The notes: generated by a model from the letters alone, not told the origin. A stretch of DNA of 64,000 bases from Patiriisocius sp047730165 (GCF_047730165.1 NZ_CP159834.1:1612001-1676000); one strand, 5' to 3'. Numbered from the stretch's first letter, positions 44,394-57,404 are shown. Numbers and translations: made by a program.

Positions 44394-44585
44394 ATGAGTG
44401 CGTCAAAAACTTCTGGGTGGTTCTTCGCTAAATATTCTAGCACTTTACGGTTCAATTCGATTCCGGCTTTTTTCATTCAACCCATAAACTGTGTTAAAAT
44501 ATTCCTTGTTGCATAGCACCTGCATTAATCCGGTTGATCCATGATGCTCTAGTTGCTCTCTTCTATAGCCCTAAGGGTTTTTGTG
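44394..44585 (-). pseudogene. Decayed partial copy of rplT (ribosomal protein L20)
   Basis: This stretch aligns with the 3' half of the intact rplT about 300 bp away: the shared blocks ACTTTACGGTTCAATTCGAT, CTTCTGGGTGGTTC and GCACCTGCATTAAT (as read on the plus strand) occur in the same order and spacing. A 1-bp deletion near 44498 and many substitutions destroy the frame, and the N-terminal half is missing. It is a truncated duplication of the C-terminal part of L20. Confidence 0.85.
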
Positions 44586-44624
44586 TCTTTGTTTATTGGG
44601 ACTCAAATTATTTAAGTTTTAGAC

Positions 44625-44660
44625 AAAAAAAATCCCCACTTCAATGGAAGTAGGGATTTT
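44625..44660 (-). terminator. Terminator of the thrS-infC-rpmI-rplT operon
   Basis: A 14-bp stem (44629-44642 with 44647-44660, one mismatch), a 4-nt loop and a T8 run on the minus strand, 33 bp after rplT. Confidence 0.92.
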
Positions 44661-44693
44661 CTCTTATTGTGAAATAATAGATTTATAAATGTC

Positions 44694-45038
44694 TTATTTT
44701 ACTTTCTTTACGATTGCTTCAAAAGCTTCTGGGTGGTTCATTGCTAAATCTGCAAGAACTTTACGGTTCAATTCGATTCCAGCTTTTTTCATTCCTCCCA
44801 TAAACTGTGAGTAAGACATTCCGTGTTGTCTAGCACCTGCATTAATACGAGTGATCCATAACGCTCTAAATGTTCTTTTCTTTGCTCTACGGTCTCTGTA
44901 AGAGTAAGACATTGCTTTGTCTACCGCATTTTTTGCTACTGTCCAAACGTTTTTACGTCTTCCGAAGTAACCTTTAGCTTGCTTTATTACTTTTTTTCTA
45001 CGTGCTCTTTTGGCAACGCTGTTTACTGATCTTGGCAT
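44694..45038 (-). CDS. rplT: 50S ribosomal protein L20
   Basis: A 114-aa primary 23S-binding protein essential for early 50S assembly. It begins MPRSVNSVAKRARRKKVIKQAKGYFGRRKN, with the basic N-terminal extension, and holds ALWITRINAGARQHG and the globular C-terminal domain. It lies last in the operon after rpmI. In E. coli L20 represses this operon; no comparable mRNA structure was identified here. Confidence 0.97.
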   Translation of the reverse strand: MPRSVNSVAKRARRKKVIKQAKGYFGRRKNVWTVAKNAVDKAMSYSYRDRRAKKRTFRALWITRINAGARQHGMSYSQFMGGMKKAGIELNRKVLADLAMNHPEAFEAIVKKVK

Positions 45039-45178
45039 CTTTTTAATTGTTTTTTGTAGTAGGCGGTCTGTTTTTTTGCGACACTTTATAGTTCAAAAAT
45101 CTAAAATTGCCATTCGACAATCTAAAATCTTTTCAGCCTAGCTCCAGGGTTTATAAATTTAATGAACCGGTTAGGCAA

Positions 45179-45376
45179 TTACTTCAAACGAAGCATTTGC
45201 TTAACGTTACTCTGGTCAGGCTTGCTTACCAAACCATCATGAGTTAGTTTAAGCTTACGTTTTTTAGACTTCTTTGTTAAGATGTGACTTTTAAACGCAT
45301 GCTTTCTTTTAATCTTTCCAGTACCTGTAAGCTTGAAACGCTTCTTAGCACTCGATTTTGTTTTTTGTTTAGGCAT
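45179..45376 (-). CDS. rpmI: 50S ribosomal protein L35
   Basis: A 65-aa basic protein of the large subunit, starting MPKQKTKSSAKKRFKLTGTG with the family's KRKHAFKSHILTKKSKKRKL core. It lies 110 bp downstream of infC and 140 bp upstream of rplT, in the conserved infC-rpmI-rplT order. Confidence 0.97.
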   Translation of the reverse strand: MPKQKTKSSAKKRFKLTGTGKIKRKHAFKSHILTKKSKKRKLKLTHDGLVSKPDQSNVKQMLRLK

Positions 45377-45486
45377 GTTTCCTATTTTTATTATTATTTC
45401 ACAAGTTCCGCAATGCGGAATATTTTTAGAACAGTAAAAACTGCTACTTTTTATTTTTTAATATACAGACTGAGCGCAGTTAAAGT

Positions 45487-46041
45487 CTACTTCTTTTTTG
45501 GGGCAATAAACATAATCATACGTTTACCTTCCAGCTTCGGCATTTGCTCAACCTTCCCAAGGTCTTCAAGTTCTTGTGCTAACTTAAGCAACAAGATTTC
45601 ACCTTGATCTTTATATATAATAGAACGTCCTTTAAAGAATACATACGCTTTAAGTTTTGCTCCATCTTTCAAGAACTTTACCGCGTGTTTCTTTTTAAAC
45701 TCATAATCGTGATCATCTGTATTAGGACCAAACCTAATCTCTTTGATAATTACTTTAGTAGCTTTGGACTTCAATGTCTTCTCGCGCTTCTTTTGCTCGT
45801 AGACAAATTTTTTGTAATCCATTATTTTGCAAACCGGTGGTTTTGCATTAGGAGATATTTCTACAAGATCTAACTCTTGCTCTTCGGCCATCTCCTGTGC
45901 CTGTCGTGTTTTATAAACCCCAACCTCCACATTTTCACCAACGAGACGTACCTCTTCGGCACGAATCTTCCTGTTGATTTTGTGTTGATCTTCTTTAATG
46001 ATCCTTGCAGGACCTCGGCTTCTTTTTCGTCGTATTGCTAT
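45487..46041 (-). CDS. infC: Translation initiation factor IF-3, non-standard (ATA) start
   Basis: IF-3 binds the 30S subunit and rejects wrong start codons. The N-domain (INRKIRAEEVRLVGEN...), the linker and the C-domain (KEIRFGPNTDDHDYEFK...GKRMIMFIAPKKK) are intact. The conserved N-terminus AIRRKRSRGPARI has no ATG, GTG or TTG: the frame opens after a TAA at 46066-46068 and the codon at the usual start place is ATA (46039-46041). The first ordinary start, a GTG at 45930, would remove about 37 residues including part of the N-domain. E. coli infC uses AUU and is self-repressed because IF-3 discriminates against it, so a rare start is expected. The exact codon is inferred. Confidence 0.87.
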   Translation of the reverse strand: MAIRRKRSRGPARIIKEDQHKINRKIRAEEVRLVGENVEVGVYKTRQAQEMAEEQELDLVEISPNAKPPVCKIMDYKKFVYEQKKREKTLKSKATKVIIKEIRFGPNTDDHDYEFKKKHAVKFLKDGAKLKAYVFFKGRSIIYKDQGEILLLKLAQELEDLGKVEQMPKLEGKRMIMFIAPKKK

Positions 46042-46086
46042 GGCTAACGTATTTAGTGTTTTCGCTTAACGCGAAAGTTATTATTC

Positions 46087-48030
46087 TTATTTGAACGGTT
46101 TGATTTCTTTAGCAATTGCCTCAGTAATCATATTTCCGAAGGCATCTATCGTCATGGTTCCTAAATCTCCTTCGCTATGCTTTCTTACAGAAATCGTGCC
46201 GTCATTTTCTTCTTGTTCCCCTATAATTAACATATAAGGGATTTTATTCATTTCAGCCTCGCGGATTTTCTTTCCAATTGTCTCGCTTCTGTTATCCACA
46301 AGGGCGCGAATTTCGTGTTTTTCTAGGAGATTTAAAACTTTTTCAGCATAATTCTCATACTTTTCGCTTAAAGATAAAATTGCAACCTGCTCAGGCATTA
46401 GCCATAACGGAAAATTTCCGCCGGTATGCTCGAGTAAAATAGCTACAAAACGCTCCATACTCCCAAAGGGTGCGCGGTGGATCATTACGGGTCTATGTAG
46501 TTCATTATCACTACCTTTATAGGTGAGTTCAAAGCGTTCGGGCAAGTTGTAGTCTACCTGTATTGTCCCTAATTGCCAACTTCTTCCCAAGGCATCTTTT
46601 ACCATAAAATCTAGCTTTGGGCCATAAAATGCCGCTTCACCTTCTTCTACAACATAATCTAATCCTTTGTCTTTTACTGCGCTTAAGATTGCATTTTCTG
46701 CTTTTTCCCAAGTATCAAGGTCACCTATGTACTTTTCTGGCTTACTTTTATCACGAATGGATACCTGCGTTGTAAAGTTCTCAAAACCTAAAGATCCAAA
46801 AACATATAGTACAAGGTCAATCACTTCTTTAAATTCTGCATCCAGTTGATCTGGTGTACAGAAAATATGTGCGTCATCTTGTGTAAAACCACGCACTCTT
46901 GTTAAACCGTGAAGCTCTCCACTTTGCTCGTATCGATAAACTGTTCCAAATTCTGCAAAACGCTTCGGCAAGTCTTTGTAAGACATTGGTTTTGCGTTAT
47001 AAATCTCACAGTGATGAGGGCAATTCATTGGCTTGAGCATAAACTCTTCCCCTTCATTCGGTGTTTTAATTACCTGAAAGCTATCTTCCCCGTATTTTGC
47101 AAAGTGACCAGAAGTCACGTATAATTCTTTATTTCCTATGTGCGGTGTTATGACTGTTTCATATCCTGCTTTTTTCTGTGCTTTTTTCAAGAAGTTTTCA
47201 AGACGTTCTCTCAATGCCGCTCCTTTAGGTAACCATAGCGGTAAACCTTGTCCCACTTTTTGTGAGAAGGTAAACAGCTCAAGTTCTTTTCCTAGTTTTC
47301 TGTGATCACGTTTTTTAGCTTCCTCTAATAACTCTAGATATTCCTTTAAGTCTTTTTGCTTTGGAAATGTGATGCCGTAAATACGAGTTAACTGCTTGTT
47401 TTTCTCGTCACCTCTCCAGTATGCACCTGCGATACTCATCAATTTTATCGCTTTGATAAATCCTGTATGAGGTAAATGACCCCCACGACATAAATCTGTA
47501 AACGAATCGTGATCACAGAATGTGATCGTACCATCTTCTAAATTATCTATGAGCTCAACTTTATATTCGTTGTTTTGTTTTTTGTAAAAGTCAAGAGCGG
47601 CTTCTTTAGATACAGAACGCAAAGAAAAAGGGTGTTTTCCACGAGCGATCTCTAACATTTTTTTCTCTACCTCGACCAGTTCTTTTTCTGTAAAAGAAGT
47701 GTCGCCAAAATCTACATCATAGTAAAAACCATTGTCAATGGCTGGGCCAATAGTTAGTTTTACACCGATATATAATTCTTCAAGTGCTTGTGCGAGAATG
47801 TGTGCAGAAGAGTGCCAGAACGCTTTTTTACCTTCGTCATTATTCCAGGTGTGTAATACGAGGCTTCCATCTTGCGTAAGTGGTGTAGAGGTCTCAACGG
47901 TCTCTCCATCATAAGATGCAGAAAGCACGTTACGCGCTAATCCTTCACTAATGCTCATTGCAACATCCATAACGGTGCTGCCGTTTTCCATCTCTTTAAT
48001 ACTGCCATCTGGCAAAGTAACGTTAACCAT
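46087..48030 (-). CDS. thrS: Threonyl-tRNA synthetase
   Basis: Charges tRNA-Thr. The 647-aa protein has a TGS domain (residues 1-62), the editing domain (HILAQALEELY... and the SAHIL motif region with DLCRGGHLPHTG), the class II catalytic core (motif 2 TVYRYEQSGELHGLTRVRGFTQDDAHIF, zinc ligand Cys in PMNCPHHC) and the anticodon-binding domain from about 545. It heads the infC operon, 45 bp upstream of infC's inferred start. The ATG start and a strong promoter fit. Confidence 0.97.
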   Translation of the reverse strand: MVNVTLPDGSIKEMENGSTVMDVAMSISEGLARNVLSASYDGETVETSTPLTQDGSLVLHTWNNDEGKKAFWHSSAHILAQALEELYIGVKLTIGPAIDNGFYYDVDFGDTSFTEKELVEVEKKMLEIARGKHPFSLRSVSKEAALDFYKKQNNEYKVELIDNLEDGTITFCDHDSFTDLCRGGHLPHTGFIKAIKLMSIAGAYWRGDEKNKQLTRIYGITFPKQKDLKEYLELLEEAKKRDHRKLGKELELFTFSQKVGQGLPLWLPKGAALRERLENFLKKAQKKAGYETVITPHIGNKELYVTSGHFAKYGEDSFQVIKTPNEGEEFMLKPMNCPHHCEIYNAKPMSYKDLPKRFAEFGTVYRYEQSGELHGLTRVRGFTQDDAHIFCTPDQLDAEFKEVIDLVLYVFGSLGFENFTTQVSIRDKSKPEKYIGDLDTWEKAENAILSAVKDKGLDYVVEEGEAAFYGPKLDFMVKDALGRSWQLGTIQVDYNLPERFELTYKGSDNELHRPVMIHRAPFGSMERFVAILLEHTGGNFPLWLMPEQVAILSLSEKYENYAEKVLNLLEKHEIRALVDNRSETIGKKIREAEMNKIPYMLIIGEQEENDGTISVRKHSEGDLGTMTIDAFGNMITEAIAKEIKPFK

Positions 48031-48049
48031 GTCTTGATTTTTGTGAGCG

Positions 48050-48080
48050 TAAAGATACTACCTTGCTAAATGTTAGACAA
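48050..48080 (-). promoter_or_regulatory. Promoter of the thrS operon
   Basis: On the minus strand TTG (48078-48080), 20 nt, then TATCTTTA (48050-48057) match the consensus except for the last base. The leader to the ATG at 48030 is only about 15 nt, too short for a T-box riboswitch. Confidence 0.65.
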
Positions 48081-48117
48081 CCTAAATTTAAGCGATTATT
48101 TGAAGAAGTTTCTACGG

Positions 48118-51057
48118 TTATTCCGTAGAAAAAACCCAGTCGTTCGCGTACATACCATAGACGAGGCCGAAGTCATAATTAAAGACGTATTTTTCATCTT
48201 TACCAGCCTCAAAATCAACATGAGTCACATAAATTTTTATGCCATTTTCCTTTAGGTTTCTGAACATAGCTTTGTTATTCTGCATTTCGCTATGTCTAAT
48301 GGTGACTTTGTTAATGTTAAGTTCTTTAAGTTTATCTATTTTATTAGTTCCCCAAGAAGCAAGTAGTCTATTTGTGATCAGAATATCTTTAAAACCTTGG
48401 TCTTGCGCTACTATTACGGCTGCTTCTGTGTCGAGGTTGACCATAACTCGAGATACATCTTTTATAGCTTCTGCAATTTTTAGGGGGTCATTAATGGCGC
48501 CTGTGACTAAAACAGCATCTGGATGTTTAGAGAACCAATCATCTATTTGTTTAATATCAAGAGTAGTATATTTATCAAACAATTTGTATTCTTTAAAAAT
48601 AGCCAAGGTAGGAGGTACCACACCTTTATACCCTGTCATTTTTTTCCAAAAATCCCAGTCTCTAACCGCAATTAAAGTTCCATCTGAAGTTTCTCTGAGA
48701 TCTAATTCAAAATATCTAAAGCCTTTTTTATAATTTAAATTTAATGCTTCTAGTGAATTAGTGGTTTTTGCATTGTCTATTATTCCTCCGCTGCTAGCTA
48801 TGTATCGTGGCGTGTCTAAAAGCCATTCAGTCATATATTGCTTTTCTAAAAAATAGATGGTTGAGGTGTAGTATTTAGAATGATTATCTGTCATCTCTAT
48901 CATATAGCCAGCTTTATTCATATAAGAAATATAGGCAGTTTTAGAATTTAATGTAGCTAGCTCGTCCAGCCCAAAGTTTTGCAGTTCATCCTTATGTATT
49001 CTTAGACCATCGCCAATTCCGCCTTCTATGACTAAGATAAACGGCGTCTTATTTGGAAATAATTTCCTCAAGCGTTCCATAAATGTCATTGAAGCGGCCT
49101 CATTGTCCTTCACATTATAATTTTCGACGTAAAAAACATTATTCTGTACCGAAAGAAGATTAATGCCTTCTTTTAAATTGTGTGTATCTGCTCCAGTATA
49201 AGCAAAGCTATTACCGCGCGTTTTGTGAACATCACCAACTACACTTTTAAGATGAAGTATGTCGATGTTCTTATTAATTTGTGGCTGCATCAGAGTCCAG
49301 TCCTCAAAAATATCTATTTCGGCTTCTGTGAATGAAATCGATTCTGGGCTGTGTTTGGATATTCCTATCGTATTATGTTTCGATAGGCTTCCAAAGACAG
49401 TGTTTTCTTTGACTGAAAAAACCAAATTTAAATTTGGACTACGCCACCATTTCTTAAAACTATCAATCTCTGTGAGAGTACTATAGTGTTCATTATGATT
49501 AAAATGTACTTGATATAATTTGTTTTCTTTTATGTTTTTTAAAGTTGTCTTATATCCGTCTTCCTGGCTAATCGTTATGGTGTTATCTCTATAGGTGACA
49601 TCAATGAGGTTGGAATAAGTATACCGTTGGGTCATTGGTTCGTTGATAGATAGTATGTTATTTATGTTCCTTTCAGTAAAATCATTAATATCGGCCTCTT
49701 TATAATAATCTACCAAAAAAGTAGCATTTGTTTTAATACCGCTCCCATTGATAATCAAACGAGGTATGTGTAGTTGAGAGATCTGTGTGTCAGTGTTGTG
49801 TTTTAGTGTCTGCTCGTTAGCGGTAGTTAATAAAAAAAGACCGCGCTCGTTTGGGAATTCGGGAATGAGTTTTACTGGGTCACCCATAAATTCGTGATCA
49901 GGATAGATGAAGATTTCAGTGCTTTCAAGTAGACCGTTTTTCTGAAGTGTAGTATATAGTTCTCCTATAAAATGATCAACAGCGTAGGTCATATACTCAA
50001 GTTTAGAATTACGTTCTTGAAAAACACCCTCTAGTCTATCATCATATACCCCTTCTGGAAAATGCCCAGATATGGTATTTAAGAAAATAGCGAAAGGCCT
50101 ATCACCATCTTTTTTTGCTAATACTTGCTCTGTAGCCATTTCAAAAATGTCTTTATCGTGTAGCCCCCAATATGTGTCTTTAGAATTACCACTATAGTCC
50201 TCATTTGAAAGAACCGTAAAGCCAAAATTGCTTAGAAGATCATTCAGTCCAGAAAATTCTTTTTTTGCAAGCAAATAGGTCATATCATATCCCGCTTTAT
50301 CGAGTACGGTTCCAAGATTTGCAATGGTCTGTAGTTTGGTGTTATTAAACGTCTCGTTTTTAGGAGATTTGAAATAGGCAGGCATGCCTGTTAATGAGGT
50401 GTAAATAGAAGCTTCTGTCCAGCTACTTCCATTGTTTTGATTCATATTATAGTAGGTGTGCTCATTTTTAAGCTTTGAGAGGTTAGGGGTTAAATCGAGC
50501 CCTGTAGATAAATACCCTTTTTCATATGACTCGAGAGATAGCACAATAATGTTCTTGCCGGGGGTTGCTACTATGTTGTCAGCAGTCACATAGCGTGCCG
50601 GGTCTATTGTTAATTTAGTTAATGCATCTTCAAACCCCGTGGATTTTGCTGTTTTTATAGCATATACATCATATAGTTGATGCCCCATACTTTTTTCGGA
50701 AACACAAAGAAAGCTTCCACAGCCAGCAATCAGGAAGATCGCCAGCAATCTCGAAATTTTTACTTTACGCACATACCTATATATAAAGAGGGTAAAAGTG
50801 AGTATCAAGACGAAGGAAAGTAAGCCCATCGCAATTTCTGCGGCATAGTAGCCACGTACACTCCATATGTCTGCTAGGTTAGCGTGTTCTACATATTTGT
50901 AATCAATTAAGTTTCCTATTGTATAATAGGAGATAAACTGAAGGGTAGTAAAAAGGGTAAAGACTAGAGTAAAAATATAGGCAACCCATTGTTTAGGGGT
51001 TAATTTTAAAATGGTGATCCCAAAAAGGAACAATACGATAAATTGTAGTAGAATCAA
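48118..51057 (-). CDS. Membrane LtaS-like phosphatase/transferase fused to ILEI-like and GDPD-like domains
   Basis: A 979-aa fusion. Four hydrophobic segments (about 3-19, 24-46, 72-95 and 103-120) anchor an alkaline-phosphatase-superfamily domain (about 160-460) similar to lipoteichoic-acid synthase: LSLESYE (metal Glu 176), SSWTEAS (nucleophile candidate Thr 214), ISGHFP (His 332) and YPDHEFMGD (Asp 387/His 388). After a beta-rich linker, residues about 620-715 resemble the ILEI/FAM3 domain. The C-terminus (about 752-975) resembles glycerophosphodiester phosphodiesterase around YFELDLRETSDGT, but both catalytic His motifs (HRG and HD) are replaced (SGG and RD). It may transfer or cleave phosphoglycerol-type groups outside the membrane; that is inference. 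TTG start, single gene. Confidence 0.7.
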   Translation of the reverse strand: MILLQFIVLFLFGITILKLTPKQWVAYIFTLVFTLFTTLQFISYYTIGNLIDYKYVEHANLADIWSVRGYYAAEIAMGLLSFVLILTFTLFIYRYVRKVKISRLLAIFLIAGCGSFLCVSEKSMGHQLYDVYAIKTAKSTGFEDALTKLTIDPARYVTADNIVATPGKNIIVLSLESYEKGYLSTGLDLTPNLSKLKNEHTYYNMNQNNGSSWTEASIYTSLTGMPAYFKSPKNETFNNTKLQTIANLGTVLDKAGYDMTYLLAKKEFSGLNDLLSNFGFTVLSNEDYSGNSKDTYWGLHDKDIFEMATEQVLAKKDGDRPFAIFLNTISGHFPEGVYDDRLEGVFQERNSKLEYMTYAVDHFIGELYTTLQKNGLLESTEIFIYPDHEFMGDPVKLIPEFPNERGLFLLTTANEQTLKHNTDTQISQLHIPRLIINGSGIKTNATFLVDYYKEADINDFTERNINNILSINEPMTQRYTYSNLIDVTYRDNTITISQEDGYKTTLKNIKENKLYQVHFNHNEHYSTLTEIDSFKKWWRSPNLNLVFSVKENTVFGSLSKHNTIGISKHSPESISFTEAEIDIFEDWTLMQPQINKNIDILHLKSVVGDVHKTRGNSFAYTGADTHNLKEGINLLSVQNNVFYVENYNVKDNEAASMTFMERLRKLFPNKTPFILVIEGGIGDGLRIHKDELQNFGLDELATLNSKTAYISYMNKAGYMIEMTDNHSKYYTSTIYFLEKQYMTEWLLDTPRYIASSGGIIDNAKTTNSLEALNLNYKKGFRYFELDLRETSDGTLIAVRDWDFWKKMTGYKGVVPPTLAIFKEYKLFDKYTTLDIKQIDDWFSKHPDAVLVTGAINDPLKIAEAIKDVSRVMVNLDTEAAVIVAQDQGFKDILITNRLLASWGTNKIDKLKELNINKVTIRHSEMQNNKAMFRNLKENGIKIYVTHVDFEAGKDEKYVFNYDFGLVYGMYANDWVFSTE

Positions 51058-51424
51058 GGTCTGCTGTTTTTAGCAAAAATACAATTTAGTATTACAATAT
51101 AATAGGTCGCAAAGAAGTGCAAAGCGTATCTCATTTCTGACTTACGAATCTTGAGAAGGCCTCCTTTAAATTGACATTCTAAAAAGAAGCGCTAAGAACA
51201 ATCGTTTAGAACATCAAAAACTGGCCTTTTCTTTAGATTTTTTTGCGCTTCTCAGTCAGTAAAATAGAGAGACAAAATTAAACACAAGTAGTATCCTTTA
51301 TTTAGTCCTTTAGAAAGCAGTGCTTTAGATGTTCGCTCTTAAATTTAGGCCTGTTATTTTCCCACTTGTTTTTAAGGTTTTGGTGTTTCATTATGCCTTT
51401 TATGGCACAATGACCGCGCTTTCC
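51058..51424. other. Intergenic region upstream of rRNA operon 1
   Basis: No gene is seen. From about 51380 the sequence is clearly related to 58825 onward, upstream of the second rRNA operon. Confidence 0.6.
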
Positions 51425-51464
51425 GCTGTATCTTTTTTGCTAAAATGGCAAAAAAGGATGCCGC
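51425..51464. repeat. Palindromic element upstream of rRNA operon 1
   Basis: Imperfect inverted repeat: arms 51425-51440 and 51448-51464 around a 7-nt loop, with TTTTTTGC/GCAAAAAA at the centre. A diverged copy lies at 58885-58920. Confidence 0.75.
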
Positions 51465-51562
51465 ATCAATCGCTAACCCAAAAATAATTATTTTGTAATT
51501 TGTAGGTGTGCAGGAGGTTATGAATAAATATGTGTTTTTATGCAAAAAACTTGATTAATAGT

Positions 51563-51594
51563 TTGGTCATAACATTAGGAAGGTAGTATATTTG
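51563..51594 (+). promoter_or_regulatory. rRNA operon 1 promoter P1
   Basis: TTG (51563-51565), 21 nt, then TATATTTG (51587-51594), directly followed by CAGCCGCTTAG. Exact consensus. Confidence 0.8.
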
Positions 51595-51679
51595 CAGCCG
51601 CTTAGGAAAGCAACGTAGTTTGTTGTAAACGAAGCAAAAAAGTTCTTTTAAAATTAATTGAAATATTTTCACAAAGGGG

Positions 51680-51709
51680 TTGTTAGTTTGCAAAACAGTA
51701 TTATATTTG
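51680..51709 (+). promoter_or_regulatory. rRNA operon 1 promoter P2
   Basis: TTG (51680-51682), 19 nt, then TATATTTG (51702-51709), again followed by CAGCCGCTTAG. It lies 115 bp after P1 in a duplicated module. Confidence 0.78.
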
Positions 51710-51759
51710 CAGCCGCTTAGAGAATTAGTTCATTAAAAAAGGTGATTTGGAATACAGAA

Positions 51760-51785
51760 GAGGGTTCGACTCCTTCGCATCTACA
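51760..51785 (+). other. tRNA 3'-half relic in the rRNA leader
   Basis: GAGGG-TTCGACT-CCTTC forms a complete T arm, followed by GCATCTACA like an acceptor 3' strand. No matching 5' half precedes it. The same relic is at 59329-59354. Confidence 0.6.
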
Positions 51786-51838
51786 AAGAGATTTTAACCT
51801 ATAATATAGGTATAAAGATTTTAATCCCTTTATTGGGG

Positions 51839-51857
51839 AGTTCATTGACATATTGAA
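51839..51857 (+). promoter_or_regulatory. Antitermination (boxA-like) element before 16S
   Basis: GTTCATTGACATATTGAAA, of the type seen in Bacteroidota rRNA leaders, recurs before 23S at 54076-54094 and in a looser form at 53768. The boxA role is inferred. Confidence 0.45.
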
Positions 51858-51981
51858 ATTGACAGCGTATGGTTACTACTTGGAAACTTGCAGTAACTGT
51901 ATTGAATAACTAAACTAAGAATAACACCTGAGAATTAATTTGAGAGAGCTCGATAAGTTGTATAAATATATTTAAGATTTA

Positions 51982-53504
<1,523 letters not shown>

Positions 53505-53657
53505 TAGAGAAAGATACGACGTTGAGCTTATAAGTTCAGTTACACCGAGGGTGTTGTTTGCAGTTTAGTTGTCAATTTTAATTATAATACAGTCTATAAG
53601 AATTCGTATCAGTATATCAAAACTGATTACAGGATACTGAAAACTAAAGGCTATTAC

Positions 53658-53731
53658 AGTCTCATAGCTCAGCTGGTTAGAGCGCTACACTGATAATGTA
53701 GAGGTCGGCAGTTCGAGTCTGCCTGAGACTA
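53658..53731 (+). tRNA. tRNA-Ile (GAT), operon 1 spacer
   Basis: A 74-nt cloverleaf, acceptor AGTCTCA/TGAGACT, anticodon loop CTGATAA giving GAT. CCA is not encoded. It lies in the 16S-23S spacer, followed by a TTATTTC-TTCG-GAAATAA hairpin (53746-53763). Confidence 0.97.
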
Positions 53732-53896
53732 CATTAAATATTATTTTATTTCTTCGGAAATAACAAGTTCATTAAAACATATTGAAGGAAATTTTAGAAG
53801 TTGGTTAATACCAGTTTTACAGTACGCCGTATGCGGTACTAAGTACACATCCGAGAGGACTGACTACTGACTACTAACTACTAAATGCTTTAAAAT

Positions 53897-53970
53897 GGGG
53901 GATTAGCTCAGCTGGCTAGAGCGCCTGCCTTGCACGCAGGAGGTCATCGGTTCGACTCCGATATTCTCCA
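53897..53970 (+). tRNA. tRNA-Ala (TGC), operon 1 spacer
   Basis: A 74-nt cloverleaf, acceptor GGGGGAT/ATTCTCC with two G-T pairs, anticodon loop CTTGCAC giving TGC between CCTGC/GCAGG. CCA is not encoded. Confidence 0.97.
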
Positions 53971-54227
53971 CAATTCTTCAGACGCAAAGAAGATAGGTAT
54001 AAGAACAACCAAGGATACTGTAAGAAGTAAAATAGTTTCTTTTACCATCGAGATTGGGTTGTTTACAAGAAAAACGTTCATTGACATATTGAAATAAGAA
54101 TACGAGAAAAGTAATAAATTAAAAGTCTTTTTAATTAGTGCTTTTGATGTAGTATTGAGTTTACTCATTACTATTAAGGAAGTATTATTTATCAAGCATA
54201 AATACTCATTAAGAGCAAAAAAGTACA

Positions 54228-57062
<2,835 letters not shown>

Positions 57063-57073
57063 TGTACGACGCA

Positions 57074-57091
57074 CCCCGTCTTCGGACGGGG
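57074..57091 (+). other. UUCG-tetraloop hairpin in the 23S-5S spacer
   Basis: CCCCGTC-TTCG-GACGGGG is a perfect, very stable hairpin 12 nt after 23S. No T run follows, so it is more likely a processing signal than a terminator. Confidence 0.7.
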
Positions 57092-57228
57092 AGCTAACTC
57101 TTTTGCTTAATACATGTGTATTTACCTTAATTAAAACTTTTTTCCTATTCTTATAGATATATGTTATGTTATTTCCCTACGGCTAGTAGGGTGACCAAAC
57201 TGTTATAAACAGTGATGTCATAAAACTA

Positions 57229-57332
57229 AGGTGGTTATAGCGACGGGGCTCACCTCTTACCTTTCCGAACAGAGAAGTTAAGCCCGTTTGCGCCGATGGT
57301 ACTGCACTCGTGGGAGAGTAGGTCGCCGCCTT
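57229..57332 (+). rRNA. rrf: 5S ribosomal RNA, operon 1
   Basis: About 104-110 nt. The terminal helix pairs GGTGGT with GCCGCC; CCTCTTACCTTTCCGAACAG and the GAAGTTAAGC segment are conserved 5S features. Ends are approximate. Confidence 0.92.
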
Positions 57333-57336
57333 CTTT

Positions 57337-57375
57337 AAGACTTGATTCATTTATTTGAATCAAGTCTTTTTTTTT
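57337..57375 (+). terminator. Terminator of rRNA operon 1
   Basis: A perfect 13-bp stem (57337-57349 with 57356-57368), a 6-nt loop and a T9 run directly after 5S. Confidence 0.95.
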
Positions 57376-57404
57376 GCAATAAAATCAAACATAAATACGC
57401 AAAC

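Noticed and set aside
48031..48117. A T-box or other riboswitch upstream of thrS
   Set aside because: The predicted leader is only about 15 nt, too short for such a structure.
48239..48733. A 164-codon reading frame opposite the large fusion protein
   Set aside because: Antisense to a clear coding region and with no recognisable family.
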